DNA from: an uncultured Myxococcales bacterium
Lineage (GTDB): Bacteria; Myxococcota_A; UBA9042
DNA length: 64,000 nt
Reading direction: 5' to 3'
Assembly: GCA_903883645.1 (NCBI GenBank)
Contig: CAISBR010000072.1
Location: forward strand, 1-64,000
Part shown: positions 46,376 to 54,860 of the stretch, one piece after another
Layout: every line of letters begins with the position of its first letter
Numbering within the stretch: the first letter of the stretch is position 1
Notes under the pieces: model-generated
What the model was told of the DNA's origin: nothing
Seen by the model: the letters and a program-made list of their open reading frames with translations, nothing else
The model's database searches: none
Program-made: the position numbers and the translations under genes

Positions 46376-46792
46376 CTACTTGCCGGTGAGCGGCCGCGGC
46401 AAGAACACGCCTGACTGCTGGCGACGCTGGGTGGCGATCCACTCGCGCGCCTCGACCACGCTGGCAAAAATGCCGGTGCGGCCGGGGACGGGCTTGGCCG
46501 CGCACCAGACCTCTACGAGCGCCACCACGGCAGGATTCGTGGCCACAAACGCCTCGCAGATGCGCGGATTGGTGAGCTGGTGGGCCCGATCGAGGGCCGT
46601 CGCCTCGCCGACATCCACTTCCGACACTTCGTACGACTCCACATCCAAGAAATCGCTGATGGTGTAGCGCAGCTCGTCAAAGCGCACATCGCCGGCAATT
46701 TGTACGACGAAGTCGATCATGTCGGCAGCCGCGACGGCACCGTACACGCGCATGTACAGGCCCTTATCTTCCCAACGGAGCTCATGGGGCAT
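46376..46792 (-). CDS. 138-aa STAS/SpoIIAA-like protein, paralog B
   Basis: 138 aa, ATG 46792 with GAGGA 7 nt upstream. It matches paralog A in length and pattern: MPHELRWEDKGLYMRVYG, DVRFDELRYTISDFLD, then VEVWCAAKPVPGRTG and EAREWIATQRRQ. The shared VRFDxLRYxISD block and WCAA indicate recent duplication. It is convergent with the unknown gene and lies 2 kb from paralog A, so the pair brackets the XRE cassette. Confidence 0.6.
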   Translation of the reverse strand: MPHELRWEDKGLYMRVYGAVAAADMIDFVVQIAGDVRFDELRYTISDFLDVESYEVSEVDVGEATALDRAHQLTNPRICEAFVATNPAVVALVEVWCAAKPVPGRTGIFASVVEAREWIATQRRQQSGVFLPRPLTGK

Positions 46793-46969
46793 GGTCTAGT
46801 CCTCGAACGGCTGTGCGGGGGTCGTCAGGGGACAGCTCGGCTGCATCATTACCGACAGGCGGCGACTGCGCAACCACCCGTGCGGCGGTCGGATGTTGTC
46901 CGCGCGTGAATAGCCGGGGAGCCCAATGCGTTGCATAGGCTAGCGGCGAATGCCGCAGCTGGAGCGCAC

Positions 46970-47743
46970 ATGAACTACCGCAGCTTGGGAATCGCCGCCA
47001 TCGCCTGCATGATCGCGACGCCGGCTTTGGCCGATGACTGGCAAGAGGGCGTCGACGACAGCGGCATGGTCGCGATTGCGCAAGGGGTTTACGCCGTTGC
47101 GGGCAGCGGCACGCCCATGTGGTACGCCGCGCCCAGCTACTACTCGTGCAGCGGCGGCGTGTGGTCGGCCTCGCAAGGTGGCGACGCGGCGTGGCAAACG
47201 GTAGCCGTTGCGAGCCTGCCGCAGGACTTGGCCTATGCCATTGACGCCGCTGGTCACGCCCAATATGGCTTGTGCCCCGGCGACCCGCTGCCGCCCCCCG
47301 TGGCAACGTACCTGGGTGGGCCGACGGTGGCCGTGATCGCTGGAATGCCGCGCATTGTGCGCTACGGTCACCTGTGGCGCGGATGGTCGCCTCGCTACGG
47401 CCGGCAGACCTTTATGCCCCCGCCGTATGCACGCCCGCAGTGGCACAACGCCGCGCCGCAAGGCGGCTATTACCACAGCCCAACGTATGCGCCGCGCTAT
47501 ATGGCGCCTGCGCCGGTTTACCACAGCGGTTCAGCAGGTTATGCACCCAGCTACAGCCCGCGATACGCGCCAGCGCCGCATTATGCGCCGGCCCCGAGCT
47601 ATGCTCCTTCGCGGCCCATGGCCCCCTCGGGCGGCGGTTGGGGTGGCGGGCGCGGTGGCAGCTGGGGCGGCGGCCACCAAGGCGGCGGCGGGGGCCACGG
47701 CGGCGGCGGGGGCGGCGGTGGTGGTCGCGGCGGCCGGCGCTAA
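46970..47743 (+). CDS. Secreted Tyr/Pro- and Gly-rich protein
   Basis: 257 aa. The signal peptide ends near TPALA (about 21). The mature N-terminal half has a small domain with one Cys pair. The middle is YAPxY/APRY-type repeats, and the C-terminus is a Gly/His-rich tail with GGGRGG and GGGHQGGGGGHGG. Low complexity and repeats suggest a structural or adhesive secreted protein. ATG 46970 has GGAG 5 nt upstream. No homolog recognised. Stop is 4 bp from the convergent lipoprotein gene. Confidence 0.65.
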   Translation: MNYRSLGIAAIACMIATPALADDWQEGVDDSGMVAIAQGVYAVAGSGTPMWYAAPSYYSCSGGVWSASQGGDAAWQTVAVASLPQDLAYAIDAAGHAQYGLCPGDPLPPPVATYLGGPTVAVIAGMPRIVRYGHLWRGWSPRYGRQTFMPPPYARPQWHNAAPQGGYYHSPTYAPRYMAPAPVYHSGSAGYAPSYSPRYAPAPHYAPAPSYAPSRPMAPSGGGWGGGRGGSWGGGHQGGGGGHGGGGGGGGGRGGRR

Positions 47744-47747
47744 CAAC

Positions 47748-47930
47748 CTACATGTCCATGCCGCCCATGCTGTTGCCCGAGTCGGTGGCCGCAGCGTCCG
47801 CAGCGGTACCATCGGCCGCTGTCGCATCGCCGTTTGTCGCGTCAGCTGCATCTTCGTGCTTCGACGCTTCGCAGCCTTGGGCCAGCGCCAGTAGCAATGC
47901 CAGCGCCAAGAGAATCGTGTTCCTTTTCAT
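47748..47930 (-). CDS. Small Met/Asp-rich lipoprotein
   Basis: 60 aa. The signal ends in the lipobox ALAQGC (Cys20), so the mature lipoprotein is about 41 aa. It is Ala/Asp/Thr-rich and ends GNSMGGMDM, a Met pattern often seen at copper sites. GGAGG lies before ATG 47930. It is the last gene of the cytochrome operon, 29 bp after the octahaem gene. Copper or electron-carrier link is inference. Confidence 0.65.
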   Translation of the reverse strand: MKRNTILLALALLLALAQGCEASKHEDAADATNGDATAADGTAADAAATDSGNSMGGMDM

Positions 47931-47959
47931 GATAAACTTACCCTCCCTGATCGGTATGT

Positions 47960-49819
47960 CTAGGGCGATGGCGCCGCCGGTAGGCCAAGGACATAGGCCG
48001 CGACCGCCGCAGCGTCGCCAGGGCTGAGCTGGACGCCCGTATGGCGCGCCGCCGGCACTAGCTCCGGCATGGTCAAAAGCGTCTGCACATAGCCCACTTG
48101 CAAGCGCACGGCACAGCCATCGAGCGTCGGGCCCTGCATGGTGCCACTGCCAGCAGCCACGTGGCAGGTCGGACAGCCGGCTTTCGCATACAAAGCGGCG
48201 CCGCGCTGGAGCAAATCCGCAGTCGGCGTGGGCGCTTGCGCCAGTGGCACCCGATCATCGCCCTGGCTACCCTGCAGCCACGCCGCTAGCTGCTGGGCCT
48301 GCGCACCGGTGATGCCTAAGACCGGCATGCGCTCGGCTTGGTTCATCCGCACAGTCACGGGCGACTGCAAAAAACTCTCTATCCACGCACGGTTAAGACG
48401 CGAGCCGGCGCCGTCGAGGGCGACCTTGGCCACCTCGCCGCCGTGACCGCCCACAGTGTGGCAGACAAGGCAGCGGAATCGGTCGATCAGGCGCCCAGTT
48501 TCGCCAGCAGGCAAGCGCCGTTCAGGCGGATCGTGGTTGCGCAAGTAGCCGGCCGGCAAGGGCTGGGCGCGCAGGCTCGCCAAAGCGGTACCGATGGCCA
48601 GCGCGTCTGCGGGCGCAAGCCCCGGCATGGTGGGCATACGCGACGGCATGGCGCCCTTTTGATCAAAGGCGGTGGGCACTTGCAGCTTAAGCGCAACCCA
48701 ACTTGGCACGTCGGGCTGGCTCGTACCGGTCGATGTTTTCGGCAGATCGACCACCAAACGGTCGCCCAGGCGGTCGAGGGCCGGCGCGATCGGCTCGCCC
48801 AAGGGGCCCCCGAGGCGATGACAGCCAGCACAACCCAGTTCGCCAAATAGCTTTTTACCCTGTTCGGCCAACGCCGGCTGCACCGGCGCCTCGCGCTGCT
48901 TCCAGGGCGCCACGCCACTGTCGGCCAGCCAGTCTTCGCCAGCATACGTCGCGATATCCATGGCTTCTTGGCGATCGAGCTGAAAGCCCGGCATCTGCGT
49001 ATGCGGCCGCAAGCGGTGCGTGTCGAGCAAAAGCGTGTAGATCCAGGCAGGTTGCAGCTTCATGCCGGCCAGCGCCAGATCCGGGCCCACCTCGCCACCG
49101 CGGCCGTCTATCCTGTGGCACGTCGCACAACGCCTTGCCGCCACAGCTTTTTTGCCGCGCTCGCCGTCGCCGCTCAGGTCGCTGGGCAGCGGCGCGAGCG
49201 CGGGACCGGGCACACTCCACAAGAAGGCCAGCAAGGCTTCGATCTGCTGGGACTGCAAGCGAAAAGTGGGCATACGGTGGCTCGGCAGCAGCTTGCCCGG
49301 GTCGGTCAGCCAGGTGCGCACAAAATCGGGCGACACGGCATCGCGCAAGCCACTGAGTTCTGGAGCGAAGTCGGGCCGCGGCACCCCTGGGATGGCGTGG
49401 CAGCTCGCACAGCCCTTGCTGGCCAAAAGCTGCCTACCTTTAGCCACTTGCGGCACGGGCGGCTGAATGCCCAAGTGGCACCGCCCGCACGCCGCCGCTT
49501 GCTCGGCCGGGGTCCGCAGCGGCCGCTCCCAGTCAGAGCTCGCCCAATGCGCGGCGTCTTTGCTGGTCGCATAGCCCTGGCCGCCGTGGCAAGGTGTGCA
49601 GCCAAAGCGCTCGGGTGGGTGGGAATCCTCGAGCCATTTCGGATGCTTAGGAGCCTCGTGGCACAACTCACAGCGATCGACCACCGCCAGTTCGGGCACC
49701 AGGCGCTGCTGAAACTGCGCCGGCCGCTGGGCATCGCACAGCAGGGCGTAGCCAAACAGCCCGGCACAGGCCAGGGCCGACAGGGCAAAGACCCAATGCA
49801 ACCAAACAGGTAGCTTCAT
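47960..49819 (-). CDS. Octahaem c-type cytochrome, membrane-anchored
   Basis: 619 aa from ATG 49819, which overlaps the cytochrome b stop as ATGA. An N-terminal helix (about 5-27) anchors it in the inner membrane. Eight CXXCH haem sites are present: CELCH, CTPCH, CGRCH, CASCH, CATCH, CAGCH, CLVCH and CPTCH. The first two or three resemble a NapC/NrfH-like triad; the later ones sit in mono-haem cytochrome c folds with distal Met (RMPTF, QMPGF). It probably takes electrons from the b-Rieske complex and passes them on in the periplasm. Multihaem c subunits of this size fused to a bc complex are unusual outside Deltaproteobacteria. Confidence 0.88.
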   Translation of the reverse strand: MKLPVWLHWVFALSALACAGLFGYALLCDAQRPAQFQQRLVPELAVVDRCELCHEAPKHPKWLEDSHPPERFGCTPCHGGQGYATSKDAAHWASSDWERPLRTPAEQAAACGRCHLGIQPPVPQVAKGRQLLASKGCASCHAIPGVPRPDFAPELSGLRDAVSPDFVRTWLTDPGKLLPSHRMPTFRLQSQQIEALLAFLWSVPGPALAPLPSDLSGDGERGKKAVAARRCATCHRIDGRGGEVGPDLALAGMKLQPAWIYTLLLDTHRLRPHTQMPGFQLDRQEAMDIATYAGEDWLADSGVAPWKQREAPVQPALAEQGKKLFGELGCAGCHRLGGPLGEPIAPALDRLGDRLVVDLPKTSTGTSQPDVPSWVALKLQVPTAFDQKGAMPSRMPTMPGLAPADALAIGTALASLRAQPLPAGYLRNHDPPERRLPAGETGRLIDRFRCLVCHTVGGHGGEVAKVALDGAGSRLNRAWIESFLQSPVTVRMNQAERMPVLGITGAQAQQLAAWLQGSQGDDRVPLAQAPTPTADLLQRGAALYAKAGCPTCHVAAGSGTMQGPTLDGCAVRLQVGYVQTLLTMPELVPAARHTGVQLSPGDAAAVAAYVLGLPAAPSP

Positions 49820-50967
49820 TTGGGCCACCACATCAGTGCCCAGGCCGGGCCGCGAAACAGGGTGCCCACCACCGTGGTGACCGCCATAAACAACAGCAGC
49901 GCCGCAAACAGGGCCTGCGCAATGCGACGTTCTTTGGGCAAGTAACGACCCACTCCCTCCGCGTGAGTGTCGAGGTACGGCAGCAGCGCCAGCCCCAGCA
50001 GCGTCGCCGCCGGCACAAACACGCCGCCCCAAAACGCCGAGTAGTGCGCCAGCTCTTGCACGCCCAAGAAATACCACGGCGCTTTTGCAGGGTTCGGCGT
50101 ACGCGACGGATCGGCCTCGGCCTCGAGCGGCGCCTGCAGCCACAGCGCCAGCGCCAAGAGCGTCGCGGTAACCACCAGAGTTACAATAAGTTCGCGGTAG
50201 ACCAGATGCGGCCACGCCGGCACCAACTTGTGACCCTCGTCGCCGCGCCCGCCGCCCGGAGCGTGCTCGCTGACCACCAGCCCGCCGTCTTTGCGCACGC
50301 GAAACAGGTGAAAACCTACGATTAGAAATAAGATCGCCGGCAGCGCCACGCAGTGCAGCACATAGAAACGCAAAAGGGCCGACTCGCCCACGCTGCGATC
50401 GCCCAGGATCAACTGACGAAAATGGTCACCCACCAGGGGCACGGCGGCGGCCATGTTCGAGCCCACCGTAACTGCCCAATACGCAAGCTGATCCCAGGGA
50501 AGCAGGTAGCCGGTAAAGCTCAGCGCCAGGGTCAAAAACCACAGCGCCACGCCCGCGACCCAGTTGGCCTGGCGACTGCCCTTGTAACCGCTCGCCATGT
50601 ACACCCGCAGCATATGCACCGTGACGATCGCCACCATAGCGTGAGCGGCCCAGCGATGCGCATTGCGGGTCAGCGTACCGAGGGGCACCACAAATGCCAG
50701 GTCCTTCATCGAGCGCCACGCCGCATCGGGATGGGGAATGTAGTAGAACATCAAGTAGATACCGGTAACCGTCAGCTGCAGAGCGAGCACCAGCGAGACG
50801 AGACCCGCGGCCCAGGTGGCGCGAAACTTCAGGCTCTCGGGGCGGATCTTGGGCGGATGCAGGTGCAGTAGCAGCGACGACAGCATCGCCTTGACCGAGG
50901 CGCGCTCGTCGCGGGGCCAGCCGACGCGCCACAGGGAATTCCAGATGCTTTTTAACCAGTTCAGCAT
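49816..50967 (-). CDS. Cytochrome b of a bc/b6f-type complex
   Basis: 383 aa, about eight membrane helices. The first haem-ligand pair is HRWAAHAMVAIVTVH (14 apart). The second, HCVALPAILFLIVGFH, is 15 apart, which is the b6-type spacing, not the bc1 type. The subunit-IV half carries KAPWYFLGVQELAHY at the quinol site, where classical PEWY has a Glu. TGYLLPWDQLAYWA is also typical. It oxidises quinol (probably menaquinol) with the Rieske protein. 3 bp separate it from the Rieske gene. Confidence 0.93.
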   Translation of the reverse strand: MLNWLKSIWNSLWRVGWPRDERASVKAMLSSLLLHLHPPKIRPESLKFRATWAAGLVSLVLALQLTVTGIYLMFYYIPHPDAAWRSMKDLAFVVPLGTLTRNAHRWAAHAMVAIVTVHMLRVYMASGYKGSRQANWVAGVALWFLTLALSFTGYLLPWDQLAYWAVTVGSNMAAAVPLVGDHFRQLILGDRSVGESALLRFYVLHCVALPAILFLIVGFHLFRVRKDGGLVVSEHAPGGGRGDEGHKLVPAWPHLVYRELIVTLVVTATLLALALWLQAPLEAEADPSRTPNPAKAPWYFLGVQELAHYSAFWGGVFVPAATLLGLALLPYLDTHAEGVGRYLPKERRIAQALFAALLLFMAVTTVVGTLFRGPAWALMWWPK

Positions 50968-50970
50968 CGT

Positions 50971-51429
50971 CTACCCCACCTGGAGGCGCGCTTCGCCGGG
51001 CACGGTTTGGCTTAGGTCGGCGATCAGGTTGCCGCGGACGTCGCGCAAGAGGCGCACATGGCTCAGGTCGCGCGGCGCCGGCCCACCGGTAACGTGGCCG
51101 TGTTCGTCGTACGTGCTGCCGTGGCATGGGCAGACAAAGCCCCCCTCGGCCGCCTCGCGCACGGTGCAGCCCAAGTGGGTGCAAGTGGCCGACATGGCAG
51201 ACAAACCCTTGGAGTCGCGGCCGACAAATAGGCCGGCGTCGCCCACGTAGACGCGGCTACTGACAAAGCGGTCGAGGTGCCCCAAGTTGCGGCGCTGCGA
51301 CGGGCCGTAGCTGACCGGCGCCCTGGCGAAACGTAAGCTGGCCCAAGCGGCCTCGGCGCTGAGGGCGACCAGGGCCGCGCCGCCGAGTTTGCCTAAGAAA
51401 TTGCGGCGATCGCTGCTGTGCTCGTCCAT
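50971..51429 (-). CDS. Rieske iron-sulfur protein
   Basis: 152 aa. A Tat-like signal anchor (SDRRNFLGKLGG) precedes the Rieske domain. Cluster ligands are Cys83 and His85 in CTHLGC, and Cys100 and His103 in CPCHGS; Cys88 and Cys102 form the stabilising disulfide. It shuttles electrons from the quinol site of cytochrome b to the cytochrome c. 1 bp separates it from the cupredoxin-like gene upstream. Confidence 0.95.
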   Translation of the reverse strand: MDEHSSDRRNFLGKLGGAALVALSAEAAWASLRFARAPVSYGPSQRRNLGHLDRFVSSRVYVGDAGLFVGRDSKGLSAMSATCTHLGCTVREAAEGGFVCPCHGSTYDEHGHVTGGPAPRDLSHVRLLRDVRGNLIADLSQTVPGEARLQVG

Positions 51430-51430
51430 G

Positions 51431-52030
51431 TTACTTCGCCTTGAGCACTACGGGCAGCGCGGTCGGCGCCCCCGCAGTCACAGTGACGGAAAGATCGGCC
51501 GCGCCTAGCTTCTCGTGCCACACCCCCAGCGTGTAACTGCCTGGCGCCAAACCCGAAAGCGCAAACTTGCCGTCTTTGTCGCTGACCGCGAACTGGGGCG
51601 TGTCGAGCACCACCACATACGAGATCATGTCGTCGTGCACCTTGCACAGCTGGCGATAGACGCCCGACTTGGCAAAAACATGGGTCTTTTTTTGCCCTTG
51701 CGGCCAGGTGCCCAGGTCGTACTTCTCGCCGTCGATGGTATAGACGTTGTGGGCCACGGGGTCGGAGTTCAGAAACTCGACCGTCCAGCCCTTGGCGATA
51801 GGCAGAATGCGCGGCGTGAATACCAAGCCCTTTTGGTCAAGCGTTACGGTCTTTTGGCCAAGCGGCACTGCCACGGGCCCCTGTTTGACATACACAATCG
51901 CACCCGCGCGGTGCTTGGGGATCGGCGCCGCCACCGTACCGGCGATCGACCCCGTGTCGGCCACGGCGGGCAAAGAGGTGATAACCGAGCACAGCAGCAG
52001 CGAAATTAGGGTCAACAAGCGAATCAGCAT
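51431..52030 (-). CDS. Periplasmic cupredoxin-like / MauL-like protein
   Basis: 199 aa from ATG 52030 (GGAGG 5 nt upstream). A signal peptide ends near LPAVA. The blue-copper-like part shows VEFLNSDPVAHNVYTID and a Cys-His pair in YRQLCKVHDDM, with a following Met as the possible axial ligand: the His/Cys/His/Met set of a type 1 copper site. The C-terminal half (DKDGKFALSGLAPGSYTLGV) is a carboxypeptidase-regulatory-like beta domain. This arrangement matches proteins annotated as methylamine-utilisation-like. It may carry electrons between the complex and the porin-side partner. Confidence 0.8.
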   Translation of the reverse strand: MLIRLLTLISLLLCSVITSLPAVADTGSIAGTVAAPIPKHRAGAIVYVKQGPVAVPLGQKTVTLDQKGLVFTPRILPIAKGWTVEFLNSDPVAHNVYTIDGEKYDLGTWPQGQKKTHVFAKSGVYRQLCKVHDDMISYVVVLDTPQFAVSDKDGKFALSGLAPGSYTLGVWHEKLGAADLSVTVTAGAPTALPVVLKAK

Positions 52031-52058
52031 GGCATCCTCCGTAGCGGGCGTGGGGTGG

Positions 52059-53378
52059 TTAGAACGCGGCTGAGAATCCCGCAGAAACGGCGCGCAGGTC
52101 GGCTCTTTCGCCCGGATCGGCACCGACGCCGGCATCTATCCGCAGCAGCAGATTGGGCCGCAGCACCCAGGTGCCCTGCAGCGAGGTCAGGTAGCGCTGA
52201 TCGGGCTTGCCGTCGCCGTAGTCCAGGCTCGAACCCTCAAAGCGCAGGGTGGGCACGAACACGGCGTTCACCATCCAGGTCAGCTCGGCAAAGGCCATGT
52301 CGATGTTCATCTTCTTGCCGGTGGCGGCGGTCGGCTGGTTGTGGCTTTGGCGCACGCCCACCACATCGAGCAGCAAGTCGTCGAAGATGGCGTGCAGGTC
52401 GACGCCGATGCGCAAGAAGTCGTCGTCGTGGATCGGCATTCCGGTGTTGTCGAGCAGGCCGCTGCGGCCCGACCAGGCCGAAAAACCAAGCGAGAGGCTG
52501 CGTTCACTCCAGGCGGCGCCACCGGCTGTGGCATCGAGGCCATCGAGGCGCATGCCGCCCAGCTTACCCTCGACCCGACCGTAAAAATCCTTGCGCGCAC
52601 TGGTACTTGCGGGGGCATTCTCGACTGCGCCCACCGCCCAGGCCGCGCGCCCAGCCACTACGCCCGACAATTCGAGACCCGTGGCGCTCATCTCGGGCGA
52701 AAACGTGTTTAGTTGCACGGTATTGGTCGTGAGCCGCAGCTGGTGATTGAAGATGCCGCGGTGGATCGACACGCCGTGCAGCTCGGGCTCGAAACGACCC
52801 ACCCGCACGTGCAGCGCCGTGGGCCCCGCCGGTGTCAGCACCGCAAAGCTGCGCTCGACCGCGATCGGCTCGTGGCCACCCACATCGACCGAGGCAAAGT
52901 AACCACCGATATCGCCAAACGTTCCGCCGGCGCGCAGCCCCACGTGACCACCCAGAGTACCCAGCGCCGTGGCGTGCTCGTTGTGGCCGTCGCTCATCGC
53001 CATACCAGCCATCGCCGCGCCGTGGCCGTGCCCCTCGGGTTCGGGGCCAAAAGTGGCCTTGCCGTCGATCAGTAGCGACAGGGGCAGCTGGCGGGCGAAC
53101 TGACCCGGCCAAACCGCAGCCGGCCAGCGGTCTTTCATGGCATCGTTGCCCAAAGCCAGCGGCTCTTCCTTCTCGGCCGTGGTGTCGCCACCCCCTGGGA
53201 ATCGATAGGCATTGCGGCGAAACGCCTCGCCAAACGGCGTCAGCTTGGGGAAGGCGATGTGGCAGGTCTGGCAACTGGTCTCGTAGCGGCGGGCAAAGGC
53301 GGGGATGGCCTGGGCCTGACCGGCCAAAAGCAGCACGGTCGCGGCCACCAACAAAGCGGCAATACGCTGAAAAAGCAT
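52059..53378 (-). CDS. Porin-like outer-membrane protein with one haem site
   Basis: 439 aa from ATG 53378 (AGGAG 6 nt upstream). Signal peptide ends QAQA. A CXXCH (CQTCH) lies right after, at about residue 34, then RNAYRFPGG, a His/Met-rich loop (GHGHGAAMAGMAMSDGHNEH), and a long alternating beta pattern that ends in Phe, as in outer-membrane barrels. Similar haem-tagged outer-membrane proteins accompany electron-transfer operons in Deltaproteobacteria. A role in metal or electron exchange across the outer membrane is inference. 28 bp before the cupredoxin gene. Confidence 0.72.
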   Translation of the reverse strand: MLFQRIAALLVAATVLLLAGQAQAIPAFARRYETSCQTCHIAFPKLTPFGEAFRRNAYRFPGGGDTTAEKEEPLALGNDAMKDRWPAAVWPGQFARQLPLSLLIDGKATFGPEPEGHGHGAAMAGMAMSDGHNEHATALGTLGGHVGLRAGGTFGDIGGYFASVDVGGHEPIAVERSFAVLTPAGPTALHVRVGRFEPELHGVSIHRGIFNHQLRLTTNTVQLNTFSPEMSATGLELSGVVAGRAAWAVGAVENAPASTSARKDFYGRVEGKLGGMRLDGLDATAGGAAWSERSLSLGFSAWSGRSGLLDNTGMPIHDDDFLRIGVDLHAIFDDLLLDVVGVRQSHNQPTAATGKKMNIDMAFAELTWMVNAVFVPTLRFEGSSLDYGDGKPDQRYLTSLQGTWVLRPNLLLRIDAGVGADPGERADLRAVSAGFSAAF

Positions 53379-53465
53379 GGCAAGCTCCTGAGCTATGGGC
53401 ATCGAGGTCGGGCCGACGGCAAAAAGCGCCGGGCGGCCGTGCAATCGCTGGGCGACGGCAAGGAC

Positions 53466-53876
53466 CTAGATGAGCATGCTCAGGGTCAGCAGGTACGTGC
53501 GAGTGCGCGGCTGAGGGGGCGCGCGGGCGCGAAATACCAGCGGTTGTAGGTGACTGGGCCCCATCGCCACGGCCAGCGGCAGAGACGGCGCGACGGCTAG
53601 GTTGGGCGCCGCCAAGGTGCTGTTGTCGTGGTCGGGGGCCAGCTCGGCATCCACCGCGCGCTGGTTGTGGTCGCCGCAGCCGCAATGCCCCTCGTCGTGC
53701 CAGCCGGGGGCCTGGCGCAGCTTGGCGCAGCAGGCGTGCTCGGGCTCGGCGCCAGTCAAGACCTTGCTGACCGCGCACGAGCCGCACAGGCACAGGTGTT
53801 CAAGCCCCGAAAACTGCGCCACAATCATGACGAGCATGACGAGCGCGGTCCAGAGGGTGGGCAGGCGTTGCGGCAT
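53466..53876 (-). CDS. Small Cys/His-rich membrane-anchored protein
   Basis: 136 aa. An N-terminal hydrophobic segment (TALVMLVMIVAQFSGLE) precedes Cys/His clusters: CLCGSC, HACC, then HDEGHCGCGDHN. These could bind copper or zinc. It heads the cytochrome operon, 87 bp before the porin gene. No family recognised. Confidence 0.6.
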   Translation of the reverse strand: MPQRLPTLWTALVMLVMIVAQFSGLEHLCLCGSCAVSKVLTGAEPEHACCAKLRQAPGWHDEGHCGCGDHNQRAVDAELAPDHDNSTLAAPNLAVAPSLPLAVAMGPSHLQPLVFRARAPPQPRTRTYLLTLSMLI

Positions 53877-54120
53877 CGCTCGAAGGGGCCGGCTACAGGC
53901 AGGCAGGCAAGTCTACGCTGGCAGATGGCCGCAGCGTTTGCAAGAAGATTCTTAGATTCTGGGGCTTGGCTGTCACCCGCGCGTCATGGTCCAGGGGGGA
54001 GCAAGTGCCGACAACTACATAGCGTTTGCAGCATAGGCTGGGGCGGTGATTGGCTTGCTGCAGCCGGCGTGGCACGCTTGTGCGGTGTGGCTTACCTACC
54101 GGGCCGCAGCCGAGCGCACT

Positions 54121-54816
54121 ATGCCCCGCGACCTCATCCTTTCAAGCGGTTTCTTGGCCTTCGCCCGCCACCTAGGCGTCGTACAAGCCCTGCGCGCAGC
54201 CAACGAACTGCCCGCGGCGGTGGTCGGCACCTCGTCGGGCGCGGTGGTGGGGGCGCTAACGTGCGCAGGGGTGCCCCCAGAGACAATTCTGCGTGATCTT
54301 GAAGGGATGATCCCCTGGCGCGGCATGCGACTGCACGCCCGGCCGTGGCAAGGCCTGTGCGAGGCGCCAGCTCTGAGGGCCCTGCTCGAGCGCTATCTAC
54401 CTGCCCGAATAGAGGATCTGCCTACTCCACTGGCCGTGGGCGTGGTGGCTCCGGGCAAGCAGCACCGGCTTTTGACCGAAGGGCCACTGGTCGAGGCGGT
54501 GCTGGCGTCGTGCGCTATGCCGGGCATTTTTGCGCCCATCGTGGTGGCGGGGGTGTCCATGGCCGATGGCGGCGCCGTCGATCGGGTGGCGGTCGATCCG
54601 TGGCGGCGGTGGCGACCGGGGCGGCAGGCGTGGGTGCACCAGGTGGCGCGTACGGCAGGGGTCGACCGCAGCGAGGGTCGCGCGGGCACCACGTGGATCG
54701 AAACCCCGCGTTCGGGCGCCAGTTTCTTGAGCTTGGGGGATGTGCGCGGCCAGGCCGAGGTGGCGCGGCAACTGGCAGCAGCTGTGCTGGCGCGCGCCAA
54801 ACAAAACCACGAGTAA
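54121..54816 (+). CDS. Patatin-like acyl hydrolase, short
   Basis: 231 aa. It starts MPRDLILSSGFLAFARHLGV, where the usual GGGxxG oxyanion loop is SSGFLA. The nucleophile is in VVGTSSGAVVGAL, and the Asp is in SMADGGAVDRVAV. The Ser/Asp dyad is present, but the altered oxyanion loop may change activity. ATG 54121; longer starts add no domain. Its stop lies inside the first 33-bp direct repeat. Confidence 0.8.
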   Translation: MPRDLILSSGFLAFARHLGVVQALRAANELPAAVVGTSSGAVVGALTCAGVPPETILRDLEGMIPWRGMRLHARPWQGLCEAPALRALLERYLPARIEDLPTPLAVGVVAPGKQHRLLTEGPLVEAVLASCAMPGIFAPIVVAGVSMADGGAVDRVAVDPWRRWRPGRQAWVHQVARTAGVDRSEGRAGTTWIETPRSGASFLSLGDVRGQAEVARQLAAAVLARAKQNHE

Positions 54817-54843
54817 TTTCAGGATGTAGAAAATGGCTGCTAC
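54811..54843 (+). repeat. 33-bp direct repeat, copy 1
   Basis: GAGTAATTTC, then AGGATGTAGAAAATGGCTGC and TAC. It matches copy 2 (57290-57322) at 30 of 33 positions in the same orientation. It spans the patatin stop codon. Confidence 0.7.
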
Positions 54844-54860
54844 GTTCTGCGAGACGTGGG

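Noticed and set aside
49820-50215. 5' extension of the octahaem ORF
   Set aside because: It lies within the cytochrome b gene in another frame; the start at 49819 overlaps the stop as ATGA.
52564-53793. 409-codon minus-strand ORF in another frame of the porin gene
   Set aside because: Low-complexity Arg/Ala composition; the porin frame has a signal peptide, CXXCH and a beta pattern.
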